A stretch of 64,000 bases of DNA from Oceanospirillum sanctuarii. GTDB taxonomy: Bacteria; Pseudomonadota; Gammaproteobacteria; Pseudomonadales; Halomonadaceae. Both the position numbers and the translations under genes were made by a program. The stretch is from NCBI RefSeq assembly GCF_002150805.1, contig NZ_MTBA01000004.1:744001-808000 (forward strand). The letters are read 5' to 3'. A model generated the notes under the pieces. The model was given only the letters and a program-made list of their open reading frames with translations, was not told the origin of the DNA and ran no database searches. This document shows positions 1-7,726 of the stretch, piece after piece. The stretch's first letter is position 1. Each line of letters starts with the position of its first letter.

Positions 1-2012
1 TCTCCAAAGCCAGTGGTCTAGATGAAACCCGCTATGTCTTTCTGCAGCATAACCGTCTGCCGGAACGCTGGCAGGAGCCGGAGTTTAGCCAGCGTCCCTT
101 TGTGATCGCCGAAACCGGATTCGGCACCGGCCTTAACTTTCTCTGCGCCTGGCAGGCGTTTGAAGCGTTCGCCCCGAAAGATGCCCGCCTGCACTTTGTT
201 TCTGTGGAAAAGTTTCCCCTGAGTTTTAACGACCTGAAGCAGTCGCTGGAACTCTGGCCGGAACTGAAGCCGCTGGCAGATCAGCTGATTGAGGCTTATC
301 CCCTGCCGATTCCCGGTAGCCACCGCCGCCACTTTGATAATGGCCGTGTACAGCTGACCCTGCTGCAGGGCGATGCCAGCGAGTGTTTCTCCGCCCTTGA
401 AGCCAGAATCGATGCCTGGTTTCTGGATGGCTTTGCCCCGGCGAAAAACCCTGAGATGTGGACTCCGGAACTGTTTCAGGCGATCCGCCGCTTAAGCGAT
501 CACGGCACCACTGTAGCCACCTTTACCGCCGCCGGTATCGTGCGTAACGGTCTTAAGGGCGCAGGTTTTGAAGTGAAAAAGGTGAAAGGCTTTGGCCGCA
601 AACGCCACATGGTGTGCGGCGAGCTGATACTTGATGCCGAAGGCAATGCGATCCAAAGCGTTAATCCGGCACCGGATGTGATTCCGGTCGAGCCGCTGCC
701 ACTGGCAACCCCATGGCAGGATACGCCCTGGTTCCGCCAGCCTGAAAACAGCTGTCAGCAGAAGGCACAACATATTGCCGTGGTCGGTGCCGGTATCGCA
801 GGTACCACAACAGCTTATGCGCTGGCTCAGCAGGGCTTTCAGGTCCGCCTGATCGAACAGCATAAAAGTGTGGGGCTTGAAGGCTCCGGCAACCGTCAGG
901 GCGTACTCTACGTCAAGCTGGGCACAGAACCTTCGGCCCACAGCCGTTTCTATCTGAGTGGTTTTGAGTTCTCCCGCCACTACTTTAACAGCCTGCAACA
1001 GCAGCTGAATCAGCACGATCAACAAACCGATTTTTCACAATTGCTCTGGCAACCCTGTGGTGTGCTGCAGCTGGCTCACACCGAGAAAGAGGTGAAGCGC
1101 CAGCAGAGCTTTATGGAACGTAATCAGTTCCCGGCGGATCTGCTGCAGGCGGTTTCAGCGGAACAGGCCTCTGAACTGAGCGGCACAGCATTGCATCAGA
1201 GTGGTCTCTGGTTTCCACAGGCGGGTTGGGCACGACCGAACCTGATCTGTCAGCAGCTAAGCCAGCACGACAATATCCGCCTGATCACAGGTCAGTTTGT
1301 GGATAAACTGCAGAACACAGAAACCGGCTGGCAGCTGTTGGATCAGGCAGGTCAGGAAATTTTAAGCGCAGATCAGGTAGTGATCGCCTGTGCCGCCAGC
1401 GCCAAACACTTCGATCAAACCAGATGGCTGCCTACCAAAGCGATTCGCGGCCAGACCACCTATCTCGCCACTCAAGCGGAAACGCCGGAGCTGAAAACCG
1501 TTATCTGCCACGAGGGTTATATCGCCCCGGCTATCGATAACACTCTGTGTCTCGGTGCCAGCTTTAATCTGAAAGATGAAGAAACCGAACTCAGAGACAG
1601 CGACCAGCAGCACAACCTTGAGCTGATGCAGCAGGCGATGCCGGAGTTCTCCAACCAGCTGGCAGAAAGCGGAGTGGATACAGCAGCCCTCAACGGCAAA
1701 GTGGGTTTCCGCTGCGCAAGTCCCGACTATGTCCCACTCACCGGTCCGGTGCCGGTTTATGAAGCCATGCTGGAGCGCTTTGCACAGCTTCGTCACGACG
1801 CCACGAAAGTGCCTGATGAGCTACCACAATATTACGGCGGTCTCTGGCTGAATACCGGACACGGCTCCCGTGGCCTTGCCAGTGCGCCTCTCTGCGCCGA
1901 AGTACTGGCCGGTTATATTGCCGGACAACCCATGCCGCTGGAGCGCGAACTGATCAGCGCCCTACAGCCCAGCCGCTTTATTATTCGCGGGCTGATTCGT
2001 GGCCGCCTGTAA
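1..2012 (+). CDS. mnmC: Bifunctional tRNA mnm5s2U biosynthesis protein MnmC (5' end missing)
   Basis: MnmC completes the 5-methylaminomethyl-2-thiouridine modification of the tRNA wobble base. Its flavin domain converts cmnm5s2U to nm5s2U and its SAM-dependent domain then methylates this to mnm5s2U. The frame is open from the window edge (first full codon at 3), so the start lies outside; the in-frame GTG at 102 falls inside the methyltransferase domain and is not the start. Visible signatures are a SAM-binding ETGFGTGLNF just after codon 102, the methyltransferase motif FLDGFAPAKNPEMW, a dinucleotide-binding VVGAGIAG near 780-800, and a DAO-type oxidoreductase fold to the end. Order and overall length fit the family. 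A small methyltransferase-like gene follows after 9 bp. Confidence 0.96.
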   Translation, partial: SKASGLDETRYVFLQHNRLPERWQEPEFSQRPFVIAETGFGTGLNFLCAWQAFEAFAPKDARLHFVSVEKFPLSFNDLKQSLELWPELKPLADQLIEAYPLPIPGSHRRHFDNGRVQLTLLQGDASECFSALEARIDAWFLDGFAPAKNPEMWTPELFQAIRRLSDHGTTVATFTAAGIVRNGLKGAGFEVKKVKGFGRKRHMVCGELILDAEGNAIQSVNPAPDVIPVEPLPLATPWQDTPWFRQPENSCQQKAQHIAVVGAGIAGTTTAYALAQQGFQVRLIEQHKSVGLEGSGNRQGVLYVKLGTEPSAHSRFYLSGFEFSRHYFNSLQQQLNQHDQQTDFSQLLWQPCGVLQLAHTEKEVKRQQSFMERNQFPADLLQAVSAEQASELSGTALHQSGLWFPQAGWARPNLICQQLSQHDNIRLITGQFVDKLQNTETGWQLLDQAGQEILSADQVVIACAASAKHFDQTRWLPTKAIRGQTTYLATQAETPELKTVICHEGYIAPAIDNTLCLGASFNLKDEETELRDSDQQHNLELMQQAMPEFSNQLAESGVDTAALNGKVGFRCASPDYVPLTGPVPVYEAMLERFAQLRHDATKVPDELPQYYGGLWLNTGHGSRGLASAPLCAEVLAGYIAGQPMPLERELISALQPSRFIIRGLIRGRL

Positions 2013-2021
2013 GTCGTAACG

Positions 2022-2615
2022 ATGGCCTGGCCGGAAGCATTGCAACTGGGGCTGATCGTTTTAGCCCTTGTTGCCGTTCTCAGTATTCTGATCGGCAGCT
2101 TGCGGGCGGGTATCTCCCCCATGCCCAGCTCCCGCAAAGCCCATCAGGCCGTGCTGTTTATGCTGGAAATGTCCGAACCGGTTAAGGATTTCCATAACGG
2201 ACGCGGCCTGACACTGATCGACTGCGGTTCCGGCTGGGGGCATCTGGTATTCCAGCTCGCCCGCCGATATCCCGAGGCTCAGGTGATCGGCTACGAACTC
2301 TCTTTTATCCCCTGGCTGGTCAGCCGTCTGCTGGCTCGCTTTTTGCTGATGAATAACCTGACGATCTATCGGGAGAACTTTTCAGGCACCAATTTGCCGG
2401 TGCCGTTAAGTCACGGGGATATTCTCTTTACCTACCTCTACCCGAAGGGCATGGCCCGGCTCTCAGAACTTTTGACATCAGAAGAGCTATCCAGACCCTC
2501 AGACCGATCGCAACAACTGATCAGCATCTGCTTTGCCCTGCCGGGGTTTGAACCGGATGAGCAACAGACACTGAACGATCTCTACCAAACCCGCATCTAT
2601 CGCTATCGTCTGTGA
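2022..2615 (+). CDS. Membrane-anchored class I SAM methyltransferase-like protein
   Basis: A 197-residue protein not recognised as a named family. Residues about 5-27 form one hydrophobic segment, followed by a Rossmann-type methyltransferase core: LIDCGSGWGHL (motif I, residues about 65-75) and an acidic VIGYELS after strand 2. The later part (DILFTYLYP) is compatible with a methyltransferase motif IV region. The protein is shorter than a full methyltransferase, so it may act on a small or membrane-bound substrate, or be non-catalytic. It starts 9 bp after mnmC and is probably co-transcribed, but a tRNA role would be guesswork. Substrate unknown. Confidence 0.7.
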   Translation: MAWPEALQLGLIVLALVAVLSILIGSLRAGISPMPSSRKAHQAVLFMLEMSEPVKDFHNGRGLTLIDCGSGWGHLVFQLARRYPEAQVIGYELSFIPWLVSRLLARFLLMNNLTIYRENFSGTNLPVPLSHGDILFTYLYPKGMARLSELLTSEELSRPSDRSQQLISICFALPGFEPDEQQTLNDLYQTRIYRYRL

Positions 2616-2778
2616 TCCGATGGCTGGTTTAGGAAAGACGATTTAGGAAAGACGGTTGAGAAGGCCGCTTAAGCGGTCGCTTAAATGACAGGCAGGCGTT
2701 TAACCCGTATCATCCTGCGCTTTGCTTTTTATTGAATCCGAAACAACGCCAAGTCACCGGCAAGGATATGAGCCCGAT

Positions 2779-4077
2779 ATGAGCCAAACCAACGTACGCT
2801 TTTTCACCGCACGGAACAAAATTCTACTGGCTGTTGCCGCTACTATGCTGGCAGTGGCAACCCTGATCCCTACCGCTAACGATACCGAACTGACACTGCC
2901 CATTCTCAACTTCAGCAGTGACAGCAGCGAGGATGGCTCCGACAACGAAGCCGCAGCAGCACTGGCAGCAGAGCTTAACGATAATCTGTGGCAGGTCGAA
3001 CCGGGGGATAACCTCAGCTATATCTTCAAACAGAAGGGTATTCCGGCCACAGAGCTGCATCAGATTATGCTGACCGATACCGAATATCTGGATCTGGAAA
3101 CCCTGCAGCCCGGTATGCGTCTGGGCTTAGAGTTTGCCGACAACGGTGACTTTCACCAGCTGACTCTCTACCGTGATGCAGCCCGCCAGATCACCTACAC
3201 CCGTCAGGAAGATGGCAGCTACCAGCATCAGGCAGAGACCGCCGAAACCTACTGGATCTCTGAGGTGCATCGCGGCCAGATCGAAGGCAGCTTTTACCTT
3301 TCCGCCCGTGATGCCGGTCTGAGCGAAGGCCAGATCGCCCTCAGCAGTCAGCTGCTGGGCTACAAACTGAATTTCCGCCGTGACCTGCGCGCCGGAGACC
3401 GTTTCACTGCGGTAATCAGCCGTGAGATGACCGGCAACGAGATCACCGGCCAAACCCGCGTTGAATCCCTCTCCCTCCAGCGCCGTAACCAGACCCACTA
3501 CGCCTTCCGCTTTAAGGGTCATTACTACGACGAAAACGGCAAAAGCGTGACGCCGGCTTTCCTCCGTTGGCCAACCCAGAAGCGTTATCGGGTGAGTTCC
3601 TCATTTAACAAAAACCGTCTGCATCCGGTGACCAAGCGTCGCTCCCCGCACCACGGTGTTGATTTTGCCGTGATGACAGGCACCCCTGTGATCAGTACCG
3701 GTGACGGCATTGTGCGCCGTGTGGGTAATCACCCTTATGCGGGAAAATATATCGAGATCGATCACGGCGGCAGCTATACCACCCGTTATCTGCACCTGAA
3801 CAAGATTCTGGCCAAGCGTGGCAGTCGGGTGAATCGTGGCGATAAGATAGCCCTGTCCGGTAATACCGGCCGCAGCACCGGCCCGCATCTGCACTTTGAA
3901 CTGCATATCGATGGTAAGCCGGTGAATCCGGTGACGGCGGATATTCCCACCGATGCTGCGGTTAAGCGTAAAGATCTCGCCAGCTTTAACGACTGGCGGG
4001 AACATCAGTTAGCGGTGATGCGTGATGCCGCCAGCACCTCAGGCCTGCAAACGGCGCAGAACACCCGGCAGTTTTGA
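2779..4077 (+). CDS. M23 family murein DD-endopeptidase (MepM-like) with OapA/LysM-like region
   Basis: Periplasmic peptidoglycan hydrolase that would cut the D-Ala-mDAP cross-links to allow wall growth. I chose the ATG at 2779, which has AAGGA about 12 nt upstream; the frame is open back to a TTG at 2722. The 432-residue product has an N-terminal membrane anchor (residues about 13-33), a LysM/OapA-like region (WQVEPGDNLSYIF, about 71-83), and a C-terminal LytM/M23 domain. The zinc ligands are visible: His291 and Asp295 in HHGVDF and the HLH pair at 370-372 in GPHLHFE. Architecture and length match E. coli MepM relatives. The 3' end overlaps the convergent transporter gene by 39 bp. Confidence 0.9.
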   Translation: MSQTNVRFFTARNKILLAVAATMLAVATLIPTANDTELTLPILNFSSDSSEDGSDNEAAAALAAELNDNLWQVEPGDNLSYIFKQKGIPATELHQIMLTDTEYLDLETLQPGMRLGLEFADNGDFHQLTLYRDAARQITYTRQEDGSYQHQAETAETYWISEVHRGQIEGSFYLSARDAGLSEGQIALSSQLLGYKLNFRRDLRAGDRFTAVISREMTGNEITGQTRVESLSLQRRNQTHYAFRFKGHYYDENGKSVTPAFLRWPTQKRYRVSSSFNKNRLHPVTKRRSPHHGVDFAVMTGTPVISTGDGIVRRVGNHPYAGKYIEIDHGGSYTTRYLHLNKILAKRGSRVNRGDKIALSGNTGRSTGPHLHFELHIDGKPVNPVTADIPTDAAVKRKDLASFNDWREHQLAVMRDAASTSGLQTAQNTRQF

Positions 4078-4980
4078 TACCGGCCAGCGGGCAAAGATCA
4101 TCACGTTCCCCAGCACCACCAGACCGAAGCCGATCAGTGACAGCTCTGTCCATTGGTAACCTTCATAGAAGGTGGAGATGGTCAGAGCCACCGCCGGAAA
4201 CAGTACCGTGCTGTAGGCGGCTTTATCCGCACCGATACGCCCCACCAAACTCAGATACGCAGTAAAGCCGATCACCGTTCCCGGAATCGCCAGATAAAGC
4301 AGCGAACCGATATAACTGCTCTCCCAGCTGAAGCTGAGTGGCACACCCTGCAGCATAATAATCACGCTCATCATCAGCACGCCGTAGAACATACTCCAGG
4401 CGTTGGTGGTTGGGGTTTTCAGTCCCTTCTGCTGATGACGTACCGAAACCATATTGCCGCTGGAGAAAAGCCAGGTTCCCAGTAACGACAGCCCCATACC
4501 AAAGAGCACGCCGGTATCCAGACCGGTACTCGCCCCGTCATCCCCAACAGCGCTATCAATAGCCAGTTCCGGCCAGAACAGCGCAGCAACACCTGCAAGC
4601 CCCAGTGCCGACCCCAGAAGCGTACGCAGCTCAGGCTTCTTACCGAACCAGATGCGGTTGTTGATCACGTTCATCACCGTCGCCATGGAAAAAATCACAG
4701 AGGCCAAACCGCTGCTGATGTAGCCCGTTGCGGTGTAGAAACAGAAAAAGTTAAAGCAGAACAGACAGCAGCCCTGAATAAAGCAGAACAGATGGTCGCT
4801 GCGCTCAATCTTCTGCAGACGACGGCTTAACAGCAGCACCGCAAACAGCACCAGCGCCGCCAATGAAAAGCGGTAAAGAATCGAGGCCTGAACAGCCACC
4901 TCACCCAGTTGTAGCTTGATCGCAATCCAGGTCGTGCCCCAGATCAGAACCGTCAGCAGATATAAGCCTGTGTTTACCAT
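4039..4980 (-). CDS. EamA/DMT family inner-membrane transporter
   Basis: A 313-residue drug/metabolite transporter superfamily protein with about ten hydrophobic segments in two EamA halves, e.g. LTVLIWGTTWIAIKLQ at the N-terminus and a second repeat ending in LSLIGFGLVVLGNVMIFA. The WGTTW motif of the first helix is typical of EamA exporters of amino acids or metabolites; the substrate cannot be read from sequence. It is divergent from an AraC-type regulator about 250 bp away, a common arrangement for a regulator and its target, so regulation by that neighbour is plausible but inferred. Confidence 0.88.
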   Translation of the reverse strand: MVNTGLYLLTVLIWGTTWIAIKLQLGEVAVQASILYRFSLAALVLFAVLLLSRRLQKIERSDHLFCFIQGCCLFCFNFFCFYTATGYISSGLASVIFSMATVMNVINNRIWFGKKPELRTLLGSALGLAGVAALFWPELAIDSAVGDDGASTGLDTGVLFGMGLSLLGTWLFSSGNMVSVRHQQKGLKTPTTNAWSMFYGVLMMSVIIMLQGVPLSFSWESSYIGSLLYLAIPGTVIGFTAYLSLVGRIGADKAAYSTVLFPAVALTISTFYEGYQWTELSLIGFGLVVLGNVMIFARWPVSKLPGVLRRLQA

Positions 4981-5233
4981 TAGAATTTACCCGAACAGGT
5001 GCGCACCAGTTGTTAAAGTGGCTAAGGTTGTAAAAGGGTTTAAGGGTGTTAAAGCGCGAGTATCCGCGATAAGCGTTCGGGAAAATTGCAGATTGCTGCG
5101 CTTTTGTCAGATCCTTGCGCTTTTTTATCGCCATCCTGCGATTTAGCCGCAACAAGCTCTGCCCAAGGCTTGCCTGCCCCCAAGGCCGCGAGTAGCATGT
5201 GCTGCCAGCAATCAGTTTTTTCATAGGCTTTTT

Positions 5234-6136
5234 GTGTCCGACAAAATCTCTCCAGACACGCTTTCTGTCTCGCAACCGGTCTTTCAGTGCCTATCCAACA
5301 CTCAGGCGCGACTGGAAAACCATACCGAACTGACCAACGGTGCCAGTGCTGCTATCTGGCGTCGTGAAGAAAGTGATCTCACCCGCTATCAGCATCCCGG
5401 CCATCACACCCTGAGTTGTTATCTGGGTGGCGGTCATGCTATCCGGCGCTTATTTGCCAACCGAACTCAGGGCGGCGGCGGCCCCGGCCGTATCTGTCTG
5501 ATGCCCGGTGACGGGGATTCCCACTGGGATGTAAACGGCCCGATTCACTTTATGCACCTCTACTTTTCTGAGCAGCATCTGAAGGATCTGGCAGGTCGCA
5601 TTCAGGACAGAGGCAGCGATCATCTGCAGCTGCAGGATATGACCTTTATGGAAGACAGCTGGATCAGCAGCCTGTGTCAGCAGGTGATACGCCCGCTGAA
5701 CTGGCAGGACAACGCGGATCGCATCGCCCTGAGCAGCGCCAGCGATATGCTGATGGTGCATCTGTTGAAGAATTATTGTGGGGATTACAGCAGCCTGCCG
5801 GAGAGCAAGGGTGGCCTGTCACCGTATCTGCAGCGACAGCTTTTGGACTATATCGAACAGCATTTGGATCAACCCCTGACACTGCAGGAGCTGGCGGCTT
5901 TTGCCCAGCTGAGTGAATACCATTTTGCCCGCATGTTTAAAGTGAGCTTCGGGCAGGCACCCCACCAGTACGTTACCGAGCGGCGGTTAAACCGTGCAGC
6001 TGATCTGATTCGGGATAAACGCCTGTCACTGGCAGAGATCGCCCTGCGCTGCGGCTTTTCCAGCCAGAGCCATTTTAGTCAGAGGTTTAAGCAGTTTTAT
6101 CATGTGACACCGGCTCAGTATCGGAAGGGGCATTGA
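5234..6136 (+). CDS. AraC family transcriptional regulator
   Basis: A 300-residue DNA-binding regulator. The C-terminal 100 residues carry the two helix-turn-helix motifs of AraC proteins: LTLQELAAFAQLSEYHFARMFK, then LAEIALRCGFSSQSHFSQRFK and the family signature HVTPAQYRK. The N-terminal part (about 1-180) has a cupin-like beta-rich sensor appearance (CLMPGDGDSHWDV) without a recognisable ligand. The start is a GTG; no ATG in this frame lies nearby upstream. It diverges from the EamA transporter, which may be its target. A 253-bp leader (4981-5233) separates the two genes; it holds loosely repeated TTAAAG/GTTAAAG words but no clear operator. Confidence 0.9.
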   Translation: MSDKISPDTLSVSQPVFQCLSNTQARLENHTELTNGASAAIWRREESDLTRYQHPGHHTLSCYLGGGHAIRRLFANRTQGGGGPGRICLMPGDGDSHWDVNGPIHFMHLYFSEQHLKDLAGRIQDRGSDHLQLQDMTFMEDSWISSLCQQVIRPLNWQDNADRIALSSASDMLMVHLLKNYCGDYSSLPESKGGLSPYLQRQLLDYIEQHLDQPLTLQELAAFAQLSEYHFARMFKVSFGQAPHQYVTERRLNRAADLIRDKRLSLAEIALRCGFSSQSHFSQRFKQFYHVTPAQYRKGH

Positions 6137-6152
6137 AGATAAAGGGATAATC

Positions 6153-7040
6153 ATGCAAAAAAAACAGAAAGGGAAAAATGGAAAAATCAGCTTGATCGTA
6201 GGAACAACCGCCAACAGCTATAGCATAATTGATCGTAGGTTAATGAAACCTATATGCCACCAAAAATTAGATAATGCTAACCTACAAGGAAGCATGCTTT
6301 TACAAGAGATAGACCAAGTATCACTAAATCGATCCAGAAAAATCAGTTATTTCGTCCCAAACAACATTTCTCTTCTGCTATCCGTGAGCGAAAAGTCTCT
6401 AAAAGAAGCGCGTATGATTCACGCCCAATACCTGAGCAACAAAGAAATCGAATTTGATTTGAATAACATGACAGAGGATAGGAAGGGGATGATGGGGAAA
6501 GCATCATCATTAGTTTGCGACTATCTGGAAAGTATCCAAACTTCTATTGTATTTGGATATACGGCGCTTGAAGCTTTCGTCAACTTAAGTATCCCATCCG
6601 ATTACACCTACAAGACTGATAAAAACAACAAAGGAATATGCGAAATATTTGATAAAAACGCTATTGAGAGATGGCTTCCACTCAAGACGAAAGTAAAGTC
6701 TGTATTGTCTGATGTTTACAGTACAAAAAGCGTTACCAGCCAAAATTGGTGGGATAATTTTATCTGCCTGGAAAACTATCGTAATGAGATTATTCACCAG
6801 AAAAGCATCAATCATACCGAGTTTTATAAGGTCTATTTTAAGCCAAACATTTTCAAAATATGTGAATCACCAAGTGAGCTTATCCAATTTTTTCATGATT
6901 CACATATAAGTATGAATAGAACCAACCCTATCTGGCCTTGGCTCAAAGATGACGAAACATTACCGGTAAACACTACATATAATGCCAGTCAGTTTGAAGT
7001 AATTGGCAACCTATACGAAGGCTTTAGAACACGTAATTGA
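6153..7040 (+). CDS. HEPN-domain-like protein (Apea-like), possible RNase or defence protein
   Basis: A 295-residue protein of markedly lower GC than its neighbours. The most telling part is residues 130-215: the helix FGYTALEAFVNLSIP, then LENYRNEIIHQKS containing R210-X4-H215, the catalytic R-X4-6-H motif of HEPN RNases. HEPN proteins are metal-independent RNases frequent in toxin-antitoxin, abortive-infection and CRISPR systems. The first about 120 residues and the tail are unlike anything I recognise. The ATG at 6153 has AAAGGG just upstream. It converges on a higBA-type pair and shares its terminator region. Family call rests on the motif and the ALEAFVN helix only; specific function is unknown. 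Confidence 0.6.
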   Translation: MQKKQKGKNGKISLIVGTTANSYSIIDRRLMKPICHQKLDNANLQGSMLLQEIDQVSLNRSRKISYFVPNNISLLLSVSEKSLKEARMIHAQYLSNKEIEFDLNNMTEDRKGMMGKASSLVCDYLESIQTSIVFGYTALEAFVNLSIPSDYTYKTDKNNKGICEIFDKNAIERWLPLKTKVKSVLSDVYSTKSVTSQNWWDNFICLENYRNEIIHQKSINHTEFYKVYFKPNIFKICESPSELIQFFHDSHISMNRTNPIWPWLKDDETLPVNTTYNASQFEVIGNLYEGFRTRN

Positions 7041-7047
7041 ACAAAGC

Positions 7048-7075
7048 AAAATGCACTGAAATCAGTGCATTTTTT
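7048..7075. terminator. Bidirectional intrinsic terminator between the HEPN gene and higA
   Basis: Inverted repeat AAATGCACTGA / TCAGTGCATTT with a very short loop, flanked by an A run on one side and six T on the other. It lies between two convergent genes, and the higA stop codon sits inside the stem, so it probably ends transcription from both sides. Confidence 0.75.
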
Positions 7076-7340
7076 GTGCTTGTAACGAAAGCTCAAACCC
7101 GCAGGCGTGGGCATATTTCAGAAGCGTTGACCAACTCGGATTAGCATTACCCCGCTCAAGACGGCTGATATTGCTCTTATTGGTTTGCATCCGCTCTGCG
7201 ACCTGCTCCTGAGTTAGCCCTGCTTTGCTTCTCATGGTCAGTAACTGGTCGATCAGATTGAACTCATCTTCCAGTTTGTCGTATTCCGCTTTTACTTCTG
7301 GATTTTTCAGCACTCGCTGTTTCAGTCGTTGCAGACTCAT
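7062..7340 (-). CDS. higA: HigA-type XRE family antitoxin
   Basis: A 92-residue antitoxin with a Cro/CI helix-turn-helix in its second half (LTQEQVAERMQTNKSNISRLERG, residues about 42-64). The N-terminal helical part (LKQRVLKNPEVKAEYDKLEDEF) is typical of HigA-like antitoxins where it contacts the toxin. Its start overlaps the toxin stop by 4 bp, so the two are translationally coupled with the toxin first, the order known for HigBA. It probably neutralises the toxin and represses the operon at the palindrome 5' of higB. Its last codons lie in the shared terminator. Confidence 0.88.
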   Translation of the reverse strand: MSLQRLKQRVLKNPEVKAEYDKLEDEFNLIDQLLTMRSKAGLTQEQVAERMQTNKSNISRLERGNANPSWSTLLKYAHACGFELSLQAQKMH

Positions 7341-7660
7341 AAGGACTGAACCTCTCTCTGACGATCCCGAGCCAATTTCAGCTCACTCTTCGGTGTTTTC
7401 TGTGACTTTTTCACAAAGGCATGCAGCACATAAATATGCTCGCCATGAAGGTAACAAAACAGCCCTCTGCCAATACCTTCCTGAGCTTTTGCCCTCAGTT
7501 CAAAAAGGCCATTGCCCATCGCCTCCGTGTGGGGCGAGCCAAGGTTAGCACCATGCTTCGCCATCATCTCAAGCAGCTTAACCATTCGCGCCTGGATTTT
7601 AGGTGGCATTTGCTCAATCTGGTCTTCAACCCCTTCGTAAAAATCGATCTTCCATGTCAT
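7337..7660 (-). CDS. higB: RelE/HigB-type (Gp49-like) toxin
   Basis: A 107-residue toxin of the RelE/ParE superfamily, phage Gp49/HigB-like branch: WKIDFYEGVEDQIEQMP at the start, then LFELRAKAQEGIGRGLFCYLHGEHIYVLHAFVKKSQKTPKSEL. The R-x-F-Y/C strand followed by HAFVKKSQKTP is the hallmark of this branch. Members of the family cleave mRNA at the ribosome when antitoxin is degraded. First gene of the pair, with an 18-bp palindrome just upstream. Gene symbols follow family resemblance, not a proven orthology. Confidence 0.88.
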   Translation of the reverse strand: MTWKIDFYEGVEDQIEQMPPKIQARMVKLLEMMAKHGANLGSPHTEAMGNGLFELRAKAQEGIGRGLFCYLHGEHIYVLHAFVKKSQKTPKSELKLARDRQREVQSL

Positions 7661-7677
7661 CGGAAATCCTTTTCTTG

Positions 7678-7695
7678 GTTATCATATATGATAAC
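7678..7695. promoter_or_regulatory. Probable higBA operator (perfect 18-bp palindrome)
   Basis: GTTATCATATATGATAAC reads identically on both strands. It begins 18 bp upstream of the higB start codon, where the -10 region of the operon promoter is expected; the core TATCATATATGATA also resembles a -10 box. Autorepression of TA operons by an antitoxin HTH binding such palindromes is well established for the family; binding here is inferred. Confidence 0.65.
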
Positions 7696-7726
7696 TCTAG
7701 TTCACAGAACAAAAAGCAGCCAACTT

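Noticed and set aside
102-2012. GTG at 102 as the start of mnmC
   Set aside because: The frame is open to the window edge and the codons before 102 continue a sensible MnmC sequence; the methyltransferase domain would be cut.
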